From assembly GCA_947172415.1 (NCBI GenBank), contig OX359196.1:2668501-2732500 (forward strand): DNA of 64,000 nucleotides, given 5' to 3'. The notes under the pieces were generated by a model that worked only from the letters and a program-made list of their open reading frames with translations, was not told where the DNA came from and made no database searches. Of this stretch, positions 1-11,109 are shown in pieces (position 1 is the first letter of the stretch; every line of letters starts with the position of its first letter). The translations under genes and the position numbers were made by a program. This DNA is from Chondrosia reniformis (taxonomy: Eukaryota; Porifera; Demospongiae; Chondrillida; Chondrillidae).

Positions 1-3000
1 TGATGGGAGGAGAGAGTGCTAAGGAGCAGATAAAACAGTTGCAAAAAGGGGTAAGAGATGTGACAAATACATGTGATGTTAGACTGATAATACAACCACA
101 ACTGTTAGCCTTTACAGTTACATTGAAACTCTTTTATATTTTTGAGTATGTAGGTACTATATATACATTTGAAATAACCTCTTGCCATCCTAATACTGCA
201 CCTACAGTATATACCAAATGTGATTTTGTATTGCGAGTACATAGGTAGGTGAGGAAATGTCACCTCAATAAAAGACATATTGCCTCATTACATTATTATT
301 AGTGGTTTGATTATTGTAGTGTGTTTTATTAGTTAGAGTCCAATATACTGTAAATATATACATACTATTAACATGTATGCACGTACAGGTAGATATTGTG
401 ACAGGTACTCCTGGAAGGTTGGAGGATCTCATCAATACAAACAGTCTAAACCTTTCCAATGTACGTAAATATACACATATATAATCTACTAGGTGTAACC
501 TTACCATTAACCGTTTGTTTTTTTTTCTTTTTTCCTTTTCCATAGATAATGTTTTTCATATTAGATGAAGCAGTAAGTATTTACATTGAAAATATCCCTT
601 ATCTGGTTTTGTATACATATACATCAGCTCTCTCCTATCAATGATGTATTCCTTTGAATACTTTAATAAGAGTATCACCAGATATACGTATTCTAAACTG
701 AGTTCTAAAAGAGATACAATTAACAGCTGCTATATACTTGATTGCACAATAGATGTGCCAATACATATACCTGACTAATCAATTGCAAGTGACCAAAGTT
801 TTATCTCGGCTGGCTGGGAGACCTGAGGTCCCATTAATATGGCAAACAGTGATTGACTCCCAATCATCCAAGAGGGGAAAAGAAAACAAAAATTTTGCCC
901 TCTTTAGAGCTCATCAGTGTGGTATACTTTGTTTAGATTTGTAATTTTTTCATTGATTGCCACTCAACCAAGATAAGACTTCCCGTGTCTGGTTTGGTGT
1001 CATATCAATGATCAGCCATATGACAGCACTATACACATGTACATACCTTTATAGGATGGTCTCCTCTCTGGTGGATACGGAGACCTGATCCAGCGGATAT
1101 ATGGCAAGGTACCAAAGGTATCGCCGGAAGAAAGGAGACTTCAGGTACCCTCTCTGACTTCCAAACCACGTACAACATGCACACTCTCTGACCTCCAAAT
1201 ATAGAACATGCACACTCTCTGACCTCCAAATATAGAACATGCACACTCTCTGACCTCCAAATATAGAACATGCACACTCTCTGACCTCCAAATATAGAAC
1301 ATGTACACTCTCTGACCTCCAAATATAGAACATGCACACTCTCTAATCTCCAAATATAGAACATGTACACTCTCTGACCTCCAAATATAGAACATGCACA
1401 CTCTCTAATCTCCAAATATAGAACATGCACACTCTCTGACCTCCAAATATAGAACATGCACACTCTCTGACCTCCAAATATAGAACATGCACACTCTCTG
1501 ACCTCCAAATATAGAACATGCACACTCTCTGACCTCCAAATATAGAACATGTACACTCTCTGACCTCCAAATATAGAACATGTACACTCTCTGACCTCCA
1601 AATATAGAACATACACACTCTCTGACCTCCAAATATAGAACATGCACACTCTCTAATCTCCAAATATAGAACATGCACACTCTCTGACCTCCAAACTACA
1701 ACATTATATAGTGTTTGACTATTTACTTAATTTGAATGAAGTACTAAGTAAATGGTATTTGGCTAGTCAGGTACAATTGTGAAATTGTCTATTAACCTTT
1801 TCTAGTAAACTTTATGTTTCATCTCCTGTACTAGTTGGTTGTCTGTTCAGCAACTCTCCATTCTCATGAGGTGAAGAAGCTTGCAGTACGTTATCTCTTC
1901 AACGAATAGCTTACATTCTTAATACTAAAACATGACTCACAGGAGGTGTTACACCATACCTGCAGTAGTAGTAGTCTTACATGTTACTCCTCATGCACGA
2001 CTCCCATATGTACGTACATGTACTTGTGCTTGTAGGATAGGATAATGCACTTTCCAATCTGGATTGATCTGAAGGGACAAGACAGTGTACCAGACACGGT
2101 TCATCATGTGGTGAGTTGTTTAACATTGACAGTACCATCATGACATCCACTCCATGTACATATGTATACAGTTACTACATTAACTGTAATATAGTGAGAT
2201 GTTGGTAATTATAATTTATCACATAAAAACGTGTCTCACCATCATGGCCCAGTGGGGAAGAAGATGAAAGAGAGGAAAAGAAGAAAGAAAAGACTCCTGT
2301 ATCTTCATCCAAAGCTCTCTCCAGGTTTAGTTCCCCTATAGGCTTTTTACAGAATAGGCATAGCATGTAGGAAAATGGTGTATTAGATTTTCATACGAAA
2401 GCTTGAGATATTTGGACCCTTCTAGACGATACCCAATTCAACTGATAACGAGCGGTATTCTCTGAATAGCCTTCTAGCACATTTGTATCTTAATTGTGAG
2501 TATTTGAGCGTTTTATTGCCCTCAAGTTCCACTTTGTGTGATTGTGAATAATCATTGGGAATTATCATGCCAAACCATTCCAATGTAATGTTTCATATCC
2601 TTTGCAAAGGTTTTGTGACATTAACTTTATTTTCACTATTAAAGTGTACATATATGTTAATTAAGTATAGCATTGTAGCACATAATAATCTGTTTTTCCA
2701 TGGCTCCTTATTTCTTAGGTGTGTATGGTTGATCCAGTCGGAGACACCTTGTGGCACAACTTGAGACAACATGTGCAAACTGATGGAATGCAAAGAAAGG
2801 ATCACTTTAAACCCGGCAACAGGTCTAGGGGTACGTTCATCTGATGTACGTTTAGAGTACAACAGGTCTAGAGGTACGTTCATCTGATGTACGTTTAGTA
2901 CAATAGGTCTAGAGGTCTATTGCAACACTGCATATCACATTTTCCCCCTGCATAACACAGTGAAGTGTTCTGATAGTTAGTGTTTATAAGAGTATTCTAA

Positions 3001-5715
3001 ACCACTATCTCCGTGTGCATATTCCAGAGTGCTTATCAGAGGCAGTCAAGACACTCAAAGGGGAATATCTGGTTCGTGCTATTGATGAGCATAAGATGGA
3101 TCAGGTTTGTTTGACTTGAATGTTTATACTGCACTTTGTAACTATAGCAACAGTAACAGTGAAAGTCTTTGCAGTCACAAATGTGGACATTTCTACTTTG
3201 CTTGTTCTTCACAGGCAATCATATTTTGTCGCACCAAACTAGACTGTGATAATGTAGAGCAATACCTTTTGAAGCTTGGTGGAGGTGAGATTAGCCACCT
3301 GTACATTAGGACAAGCAGCTCTACCTGTAGGGGTAGTCAGTTTCCAGAGGTCTTCCTGTTTTGTATTAGGAAAGGGGATGGTCAATAAATACTCTTTTGT
3401 GTGTCTCCATGGCGACAGGAGGCCTCAGGAGAGGAAGGCCAATCTGCAGGCATTCAAAGATGGAGACGTCAGATTTCTCATCTGTACTGATGTGGCTGCC
3501 AGAGGTATAGACATACAAGGAATACCATTTGGTAAGCCGTGAACAAATACATATTATACAAAATGTGACAGATTAGAAAATGCACTTACAGAGGAAGTGC
3601 AAAGCAATTTCAGAGCATTTCAGTCTGTAGTTCTTCCTTTGCTGAAATAGTCTCTCTCTCATGTATACCGTATAGCCAGAAAATTTGAGGAGGATTTTAA
3701 TTTGACAGTTTGGCAGTCTCGTGGATAACAGCCAAATTTAAATCGGTCAATATTTACATTCTCATAAAACAAAATTACCACTGGCTACTATGATAACCAG
3801 ACCAAGCAGCAGCGTACACGGCCATTGTTGACTGGATGATGTCACAAACTAGAGCTGCAACACTGTCAAATTTATATCCACCAATATTCACAAGTTTGTA
3901 TATACTACCCTATAGCTGGAAAATTTGAACACAATGGTTAGCCTTTAAACTGGATTTATTTGATGATATTATGTTCACTCTCATAACTGTCTATTTTACT
4001 ATAGTCATCAATGTCACCTTACCAGATGATAAACAGAATTACGTCCACAGAATTGGCAGAGTGGGGAGGGCTGACAGGTATGAAAGTGCACACGTGTAGT
4101 GTGCACTTGTGCTACCCATCTGTGTATGTGTGTACATAGTCTGTACAGGTGTAATGATCATCTCTCAATGTATTTAGATCCATGCAAATTGTTTAACTTC
4201 TTAGTATCATAATCACTAGTTTATCACCATTCTATGTCCTTGGGAGCACTTTTAAAGGATTGCCTCTTGGGCAACCCTGGCCATGTCTATATGGACAAAT
4301 AGATTCTATTCAATTTGCTGCAATTCCAAGTAGACATACACAGAGAAGAGAGTGTTTTTAGTCTCCATCCTGTATACCACTCATCTAATCTACAAGTATT
4401 CCTCTTACTTGAAAGCCTGTAGAAGTGTATTTGTAGCCGCAGAACCCTTCCTATACAGTGGTTTCACTATACCTTACAATTACATTCACTTTCCTCTCAT
4501 ACGCAGGTTGTTAGTTTTACTTTTATTTCCATATACATTGTACAATGTTTTTGTACTAATTAGTCTTTGCAGTTAGCAGAAGAAGGAAAACATGAAGGGA
4601 ACATTGTTGTGGCAATTGTAGCTCAGTAACAGAGCACTGGTGGTCATAACCAGTTGCCCTGATTCTTACATGTTTTTCCCTCTTCATGATATTTGAGAAT
4701 GATTATAACTACTTGTGGTTTGATTATCATTTCACTTATATTCATGTATGCCTTTAGAATGGGATTGGCCATCTCTTTGGTGTCTGAGGTGCCAGAGAAG
4801 GTTTGGTATCATGGCAACTGTCCCAACAGAGGAAAAGGTTGCTACAACACAACACTGCTGGAGCAGGGTGGATGTGCCATTTGGTACAATGAAAACAGGT
4901 AATCCAGTTCTTCCGCCGCATACCTTTAGTAGAATATGGAGCATTTGGAGGGTACTCCCTTACAATAGGTGTCTGGAGGGTATTCCCCTATCATTAGTGC
5001 TCACTCCTCAGCTCCTCTCCACCTCCTCTGTAGTACTTGGCCGACATTGAGGAGCACTTGGGGGAGACAATCACTCAGACTGGAAGGGATATAAAGGTAC
5101 CAGTTAATGAATTTGATGGGAATGTGATCTATGGACAAAAGAGGAGTGCCAAAGGTATATAAATCAGTTTTGTATTGATAATTTGTTCGATTAAAACCGA
5201 ATAATTTACAATTCACCATTAAATCATTACTAAATCATTACTGACATTTCGACCACATGCTGTGGCTTTCGTCAGTTTTGTGTGAAGGGCAATGAAATAG
5301 CTGGCAACTTGGTTTCAATTCAAACCAATGAAAATGTTTGTTCAAGCACCACTCCTTATTTGTCATGTGCACATACCTTTTAAGGAATTGCATACAATAC
5401 ATAAGAAGCCGATCTGGTCCAAACTCGTTGACACAATTTATGCTATGTCAATAATAGTTCCATAAAGTACTTGTATGTAGAAAGACACTTTTCTACATAT
5501 ATTTTGGTTAAACAGTAACAGTAACAAGTGCTTTCAAGTGTTTGGTTAAGTTTTAGGTTTGTTATTGTGTTCATTTCCAGATTTGTTAATCCGCAGGTGT
5601 TAACTACAAGAGTCATGTGGAGCAACTGGCACCAGCAGTTAAAGAGCTGGCGGAAATGGAAAAGTTGGCGCAGGTTACTTTCCAGAGGATGCAAACTGGA
5701 CAGTGGTTTAACTGA
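1..5715 (+). CDS. DDX1: DDX1 ATP-dependent RNA helicase, copy 1, 3' half (5' end outside window)
   Basis: DEAD-box RNA helicase. The DDX1 family has a SPRY domain inserted in the first RecA lobe and acts in RNA metabolism, tRNA splicing and RNA sensing. Exons seen: 1-50, 389-460, 546-572, 1055-1144, 1835-1885, 2036-2110, 2719-2830, 3028-3104, 3215-3284, 3370-3531, 4005-4077, 4758-4898, 5034-5154, 5597-5715, all with GT-AG borders. Visible motifs in order: GTPGRLEDL, the DEA of the DEAD box split at an exon border, CSATLHS (motif III SAT), AIIFCRTK (IV), [11 protein letters not shown] (V), HRIGRVGRA (VI), and a C-terminus ending QWFN. The SPRY part lies left of the window. The 4758-4898 exon ends one base short of the phase needed by the next exon: an A run reads four where copy B has five. 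This is either a real frameshift or a sequence error. Otherwise the frame is clean. Confidence 0.93.
1147..1702. repeat. 31-bp minisatellite in DDX1 copy 1 intron
   Basis: About 17 to 18 tandem units of 31 bp, core ctctctgacctccaaatata followed by gaacatgcaca, with rare variants (gacctcc/aatctcc, catgcac/catgtac). It starts two bases after the 5' splice site of the 1055-1144 exon. The unit has no stop in any minus-strand frame, so three overlapping spurious reading frames appear. The same array, longer, sits at the homologous place in copy B. Confidence 0.95.
2236..2366 (-). repeat. Dispersed repeat family R1, copy in DDX1 copy 1 intron
   Basis: Short interspersed element seen at least nine times in the window. 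In plus orientation it reads cctataggggaactaaacct, a GATGAGGATACA-type stretch, a pyrimidine run, then cactgggccagacagctgtt and a tail near ttcatcagtgaccctggg. Here it is on the minus strand and its tail diverges. No coding potential and no clear terminal inverted repeat were seen. It could be a SINE or a short non-autonomous DNA element. Confidence 0.7.
2819..2925 (+). repeat. Exon end plus 5' splice site tandemly repeated (2 extra units)
   Basis: The end of the 2719-2830 exon and its donor (caggtctagg|ggtacgttc) are followed by two imperfect extra units of about 40 bp that repeat the exon end, the donor-like gtacgt and the next about 20 bp. The array is longer in copies B and C. Confidence 0.8.
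3675..3925. repeat. Possible MITE in DDX1 intron
   Basis: Stretch with an inverted pair (ttttaatttgacagt near 3695 against actgtcaaattta near 3865) and the motif tatagc..gaaaattt at both flanks. The same element is present in copies B and C at the matching intron, so it predates their duplication. Ends and target duplication are not clear. Confidence 0.35.
4612..4663 (+). repeat. tRNA-like 5' half (SINE or pseudo-tRNA fragment)
   Basis: Reads gcaattgtagctcagtaaca followed by a 5-bp anticodon-type stem CTGGT/ACCAG. It has an A-box-like D arm but no T arm. It is related to the fuller tRNA-like sequence at 53846-53913 and conserved at 43970 in copy B. Probably a tRNA-derived repeat, not a working tRNA gene. 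Confidence 0.45.
5241..5276 (-). other. Hammerhead-ribozyme-like motif
   Basis: On the minus strand: CTGACGA, then a short hairpin (CCACA/TGTGG), then GAAA. That is the order and spacing of a hammerhead core. The third stem and cleavage triplet were not convincingly identified, and the outer bases also simply form a hairpin. Such motifs are known from terminal repeats of Penelope-like elements. The matching copy B position (44592-44627) keeps the core and changes the loop. Confidence 0.35.
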
Positions 5716-5803
5716 ACACTGCCACAATAACACATTATACTGATTGTTTGCATAAGTAATGACTGTTATGCAATTGATTACTACACTGTAGTGTGTTAAT
5801 TTT

Positions 5804-5809
5804 AATAAA
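5804..5809 (+). terminator. Polyadenylation signal AATAAA of DDX1 copy 1
   Basis: AATAAA 89 bases after the stop codon of copy 1, followed by a T-rich stretch. The corresponding copy B sequence (near 45160) has lost the canonical hexamer. Confidence 0.7.
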
Positions 5810-5831
5810 GAATAAGGTTTTCTTCTAATTG

Positions 5832-6325
5832 ATGTGTTGTGTCAGTCTTGAGATCACAAGTTGTGGCACAGCTGTAAATTCACTCTCGGTGTCACCAGAG
5901 GACAGTACTACTACGAGGCGGAGGTGACTGACGAGGGACTATGTAGAGTTGGGTGGGCCACGCCTGCTGCCACTCTAGAACTAGGTCAGCTCGGTGGGAA
6001 TGGACACTAAACTAATTTTGGGCGTGTCTGTTGTCTGTTAAAGACTTGTCTTGTGCATCTCTTCTCAGGTAAGGACAGGTTTGGATTTGGCTTTCGAGGT
6101 ACTGGAAAGAAGTCAAACCTCAGCCAGTTTGATGATTATGGAGAGTTGAGTTGGAAGCTGTTCTGAGGTCCATCTCTTTGTTATTGTACATGGAACAACT
6201 GTAAGTTCATTTTCATCATGAGTAACCTAGAACATCATTTTCTCCATTCATTCTGCAGTAAAAGGCAAGGAAACTAAACCTATAGTGAGAGCTTTGGATG
6301 AGGATACAATTAAGAGTCTGGTCAG
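5832..6325 (+). pseudogene. DDX1: DDX1 SPRY-exon fragment
   Basis: Matches the 3' part of SPRY exon 7 and all of exon 8 of copy B, with their intron and some following intron, placed directly after the copy 1 poly(A) site. The residues [17 protein letters not shown] and the exon 8 GKDRFGFGF are readable. It is broken: CGA became TGA in the CQSR motif, and the donor after exon 8 reads TT instead of GT. The truncated copy A ends inside the same exon 7, so the two fragments may be products of one rearrangement. Confidence 0.85.
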
Positions 6326-6716
6326 TTAGCTGTTTCTGAGATAAACACTTCAGTTGATGAAGAATACCTAGTGACTTACTATTCTTGTACATAAACATAT
6401 AAAAAGGTGAATAATAAATCAATACGCATTGGTTGATCCATACAAACTATAATATTATTAAACACTTCAAAATGAATGAATTGATTAAGCATTAAATGAT
6501 TAATGTTTACTGATACAAAAGCCAAAAAGTATTAAAAATAATTAAGTCTTAAAGAACAGATTTCTGAGACTTATTGTGACATATATATAAACATGATAGT
6601 CCTACAGATGGAGAATATTGTAAGCAAGGACACATATATATGTATACCTATGTACATTTTGCACCATTTCACATTTATTTACATTATTGTAGTATTTTTA
6701 ATTTGTGTATGTCTTA

Positions 6717-7462
6717 CTAGTTGTAGTTTTGACCAGATAGAAATTTGTTGATTTTGTCTGCCAGCTTTCGGTTGTTGTCGTGGTATGTACACTGTTTCAG
6801 GGCTTCGCTGTAGCCTTTAGTTTCCTCTCACTTGGATCCTGAGGGATAGAAGCTTTCCATGTCTTATACGAAAATGTAATTATGTTATCTTTTCTGAGTT
6901 CGTTAGAAATCTCTCTAACATCACAGTAATTGAGCATGGTTTCTCTGTTATCTAAAAAGGCCTGGATTTCTTTAGGTTTCTTCTTCTCTTTGGTAACTAA
7001 CAGAATAAATACATTTATCAGGTTTTATTAAGGTTTAAAGTTTAAAAGTACTTGCAATGAAATTCTATTAATATGTATCTGGGATAATACGTACATACAC
7101 ATGCTTATAGCATACACATTCATATTATACTGAGTCTCGTTTATTAAGTATTCTCCCTTACTATATACATAATAGAATATAAAGATTTCTTCTAACTTGG
7201 TCCAGCATACGTATATATCTTTTACATGCAAGATTCATCTTTAAAACGTTTTGAGTGGGAACCAATGTCTATAAAAAGAGAACACCTACAAAGCAACTTC
7301 AGTCACTGATCGAAGAAGACCCTCGGGGTCGAAACGTCTGATGGTTATGGAATTCAACCACCTGCAGTTGCCCCGGCAAAGGAGTATATAAGCTACATAT
7401 AATACCTTGCTGAACTTTAATTGGATTTGCTTTAGCTCCTTGACCATCCTAGAAGGTTGAAC
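6717..7462 (-). pseudogene. Broken 3' end of a third ZU5/CARD gene (exon 7-like plus CARD-like exon)
   Basis: Downstream of gene 1b lies a second, decayed copy of its last two exons. 7406-7462 has the exact 57-bp length, phase and flanks of exon 7 of genes 1b and 2b but carries an in-frame TAG. 6717-6996 begins after a ttag acceptor in the compatible phase. It encodes a stretch alignable with the CARD-like last exon of 1b (EI..FLD, then CD, then L.....II). Its frame breaks at about 6800, after which the alignment resumes in another frame (LADKINKFLSG). Both lesions point to a dead duplicate. Confidence 0.65.
7304..7341 (+). other. Hammerhead-like hairpin motif
   Basis: Reads CTGATCGAAGAA, a GACCC/GGGTC stem, then GAAACGTC. 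It resembles the conserved core in terminal repeats of Penelope-like elements but departs from the strict CUGANGA consensus. It lies between the two exons of the broken gene copy at 6717-7462. No protein-coding PLE sequence was seen here. Confidence 0.3.
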
Positions 7463-7724
7463 CTACATTCAACAAGTGTACATTCTAAGAGGAACTAATT
7501 ATACAGTTTAGAAAAACTTATATACCTTTTAAATTTGTATATAGTAATTTCATCATCTTTTACAGTATATAGAACATATACGTACCTAACGTATACTGTA
7601 TACCTATTTATATAGTAAATATTTATGATATAAATATAAAAAATACTGTGAAAAAGCAAGGGAAATGTAGTTTTTAGATATAAAACAATATTTGCAAATG
7701 AGTTAAAAAAAAAATGACAAAACA

Positions 7725-10700
7725 TTAACAACTTTGCAAGAATGTCTCAATTAATGTTGCAAATGTTTTGTTCATGTTAGTAGTTCCTGAGGCATTCTTA
7801 AGAACCTTAGCAAGTCCTTTAAGGGTCTCTGGAGCAGGGTCGTTGCGTAGAAACTGATAAAAGAGACGATTGGACTCAGCTACACTTTGGGAAGACTCCA
7901 GTTGTTGTCTTTGTCCTGTACTTATAACATGTTCACGTTCCAGATCAGTGCACACAGCTTTGGCATCACAGAACTTTATGCATCCATCATTGTGTTGGTC
8001 CAAGAAGTTGATAATTTCTTGTGGGCTTTTTTCAATTACTGTGTAAACACAAGTCATATCTAAACAGTTTTTCGTTTACTGTGTAAACATAAATTCTCGT
8101 CTAAATAATATCTTCTTGATATAGAAGTTTCATGTTTTATACAAAAGTCACTAGCCCAAGAATAGATAACTATATAAGTCTCAATCTGTAAGAGGATGAT
8201 TCCGAAAAGTTATCATATTTCTTAGTCTTTTTAGTGTACCAGTTGAATAAGGTTAAATATTCTAAACACTAAACAGAGTATGAACTAGAATAAATTGCGT
8301 GTTCATATTTGAGAGGATTAGAGGTATCAGCAGAGGGTAAGTAATTTAAAGCAACCTTATTGCTAAACGGTGAAGAATGCATGACCAAGGTAAAGTTCAA
8401 GAAAAAGACAAAGATTCCCAGGACCACTGATGAAGGGTGGAATTCCCAGAAGCAGCTGTCTGGCCCAGTGAAGCAGAAGAAGAAAGAGAAGACTCTTCTA
8501 TCTTCATCCATAGCATGTAGGAAAATGGTGTATTAAACTTTTCATATATAAGTAGAATCAAAGTATATACGTATATAGAATACCTTGCTGATGTCTTGTT
8601 AGAGTTGCTTTAGCTCCTGAATCATCCTTGAAGGTTGAACCTACATGCAACAGCTGTAGCTTTTAAGAGGAACTAATTTACAGATCAAACAAATTAAAAA
8701 CTTACCTTTTGTAGAAAGATTACAATGAAAACTGAAACCGTCCTTAGATGTAACTCCTTGTAGAGACACATTTTCATAAGGTGGATCTTTAGAAGTGGAC
8801 CCACAATTTGGTACAAGTGTGAGAAATGGAGGATACATCTCTACTTTAAAGTCATCTTTTAATTTCTTTTTATTTCCAATTTGATACACAATATCTTCCT
8901 TCTCAATCTGTATACAAGGCCAATCCATCATAAATAAGTGTCACTGAACGGAAACACATGCATCTTGCTAGTTATATCACTTTAATTAACATTCCAAAGG
9001 AAGACATATAAAAAGTATAAGTCTTGCATTCCTAATGTGAATTTGGTATATCTCAGTTGGTAACCACTTTAACTACATATGTATAATAGAGGGCTATACA
9101 CACAATTCACCTTAAGGACAGACTAAATTAGAAGCAAAATTATTTAAGTATATAGATTACTCCTTTAAGTTTGAAAACCTCAAAGTAAATGACCAGCTTT
9201 CAAGGTGTCCTTCAAATGGAGACTTCAGTGTATATTAATTTTAAGGCATGTAAACTCAAATACTGGTAGCAAAAATAAAGAAAAGCATCTTTAGACGTTC
9301 TACAAGTTGAAAGATGCTTCAACTAAAAGATAAGTTTGACGCAGTTAGAAGAAATCCATATTCTATAAATATTAGTTAAATTTGGATAATACATTAATTT
9401 ACCCCTTTAAGTTATAAACACTATACAGCAATAGTCATTGAAATTCCTCAAAACACATCCATTTTAAACTATTACATGTAGTTGTATATGGAATCCTGTG
9501 TACTACCAACCTGTAAAGGTCCAGTAATTACACCATGGCAGCCAGGCTCCAGCTTATACTTCAATATTTCTCCCCCTTCCAAAAATTTGAAGTGACAAGA
9601 CTGTCCAACTCTGCTAAAAACTTTCCAATACTTTTCTAATATCTAGAGGGATGCACATAAGTTAAGTAAAACCAGAAAACATTTCTAGAAAAAGAAAACA
9701 CGAACCTGGATCCAAACATTATGTTTGTAAGTAGCAGCTATTCGTGTCATTATACTAGTATCCTTTGACTCCCACTTCCAAGCAGAAGCAATATACTCAA
9801 AAGGATCATTTAAACGTGAAGCTTTAGTAAAGAGGGTGCAGTGTCCTGTAATGAGGAAATCCCTGCCATTACCTGCCCTTCCATAGTCCTCAAATGCAAA
9901 CTCGTCATTCACAGGAGAGTGAGGTGCCATCATCATCTTCACTCTGTCAGCGTCTGCACTCCAGTGAGGAAGGTGGAGGGTGATGGGACTCTTGATGTCT
10001 TTACTGTTGTAGTGGATGTACACCACAGGGCTGGCCAGTTTATAACCAGCTGGTGCCACCAGAGGTCCATCCATTATAATACCATATCTTATCTGCACCT
10101 TCCTCTTCTCAGCAACAGCTCCCTCTGGTACCTCCAGATGAGTGACATCACTCTCCACCGGTCTGTCCCCTTCCGGTTCCAAACTGAACCTTCCTCCAGT
10201 TTGGTCTACTTGAAGAGACTGTATCCCGAATGAGATCCAACACAGCTGGTCTAATTGCTCTTCATGTTCTGTGCGTTAGAGAATGTAACAGAAGCAGTAT
10301 TCATACATATAAGGATGCTTGGGTCCTCCATATGTACGTACGTATATACATAGAGATACGTAAAAAATTAATGTACGTATTGCACACATACATACAACAT
10401 ACACACCTAATTCATGAGGGGAGGGGTCATCAGGTTCTTTTGGATCCAGTGACTCAAAAACAGAGGCTAGAGAACTCTAACAAAGCAATTGATACATAAT
10501 ATTTTGTAACTACTAAATGACAATGTAGTTTTAATTGACACTTTCTTACATACCTTCTGAAGTATCTTTTGTTTCTCAGAGAAAGTTGTTACAGAGTCCA
10601 TAAACTTTGATTTCATTGACTCAATCGATTTGGGAGACTTCAATTGTTCGGTACCAAAAATGGCTACAATCATTAAAATTAATTACTCTTAATTATTTAA

Positions 10701-10798
10701 TAATGAACTTTCACAATTATGTAGTTAAACTTACTGTCATCATATTCTTCTGATGACAATATACTTTCAGACTGTATAAGTGTAGGAGGATGAGACAT
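7725..10798 (-). CDS. Gene 1b: ZU5-domain protein with C-terminal CARD-like domain, 503 aa
   Basis: Eight exons, low to high coordinate: 7725-8038, 8584-8640, 8706-8907, 9511-9642, 9706-10268, 10407-10476, 10554-10663, 10735-10798. They total 1512 nt in one open frame. The start ATG is chosen because the first exon has no acceptor before it and gene 1a ends just upstream. Residues about 104-200 look like a ZU5 domain (GGRFSLEPEG, EVPEGAVAEKRKVQIRYG), the fold shared by ankyrins, UNC5 and PIDD. The middle (270-399) is not recognised and sits where UPA occurs in those families. Residues about 400-503 form a helical death-fold domain, most CARD-like (EIINFLDQH, LEREHVIST, LLY-type hydrophobic spacing). 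No signal peptide or membrane segment was seen, so it is probably a cytosolic adaptor. It is a paralogue of gene 2b, which ends in a different death-fold exon. Confidence 0.78.
8405..8522 (-). repeat. R1 dispersed repeat in gene 1b intron
   Basis: Minus-strand R1 copy between exon 7 and the last exon of gene 1b. It ends at the same gcatagcatgtaggaaaatg junction as the copies near 2345 and 41415. Confidence 0.65.
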
Positions 10799-11109
10799 TA
10801 TATAACTTATATATAGTTAATAAAGGCATGTATTCTAGCACACAAAGTAATGGCAGAAACTGCTGCTTGATTATATTATTAGTTTTATTACTAGAGCATA
10901 ATATTAGCAATTTTATTAAACCAGCTATTTAATGACCTTAAAATTCAGCATTATTAAACTTTCCAAACTGAGTTTTACAAATTAAATTATCACTATGTAC
11001 ATACATTATAAATAGTCAACTGAAATATGGGAATGTATGCTGTTTAGTGGATTAATGTTCAAATTTATGACAATTGTCTGTGTGAACTGTAAAGACTGTA
11101 AAGACTAAC

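Noticed and set aside
1029-1680. Minus-strand open frames of 86-206 codons (repeat of the type [19 protein letters not shown])
   Set aside because: They are the 31-bp minisatellite read in three frames inside a DDX1 intron; no start context, splice signals or conservation beyond the repeat itself.
9841-10233. 130-codon + strand frame opposite the gene 1b ZU5 exon (and its twin at 22569-22979)
   Set aside because: Antisense shadow of a conserved ZU5 exon; the minus frame has splice sites, phase agreement and domain similarity.
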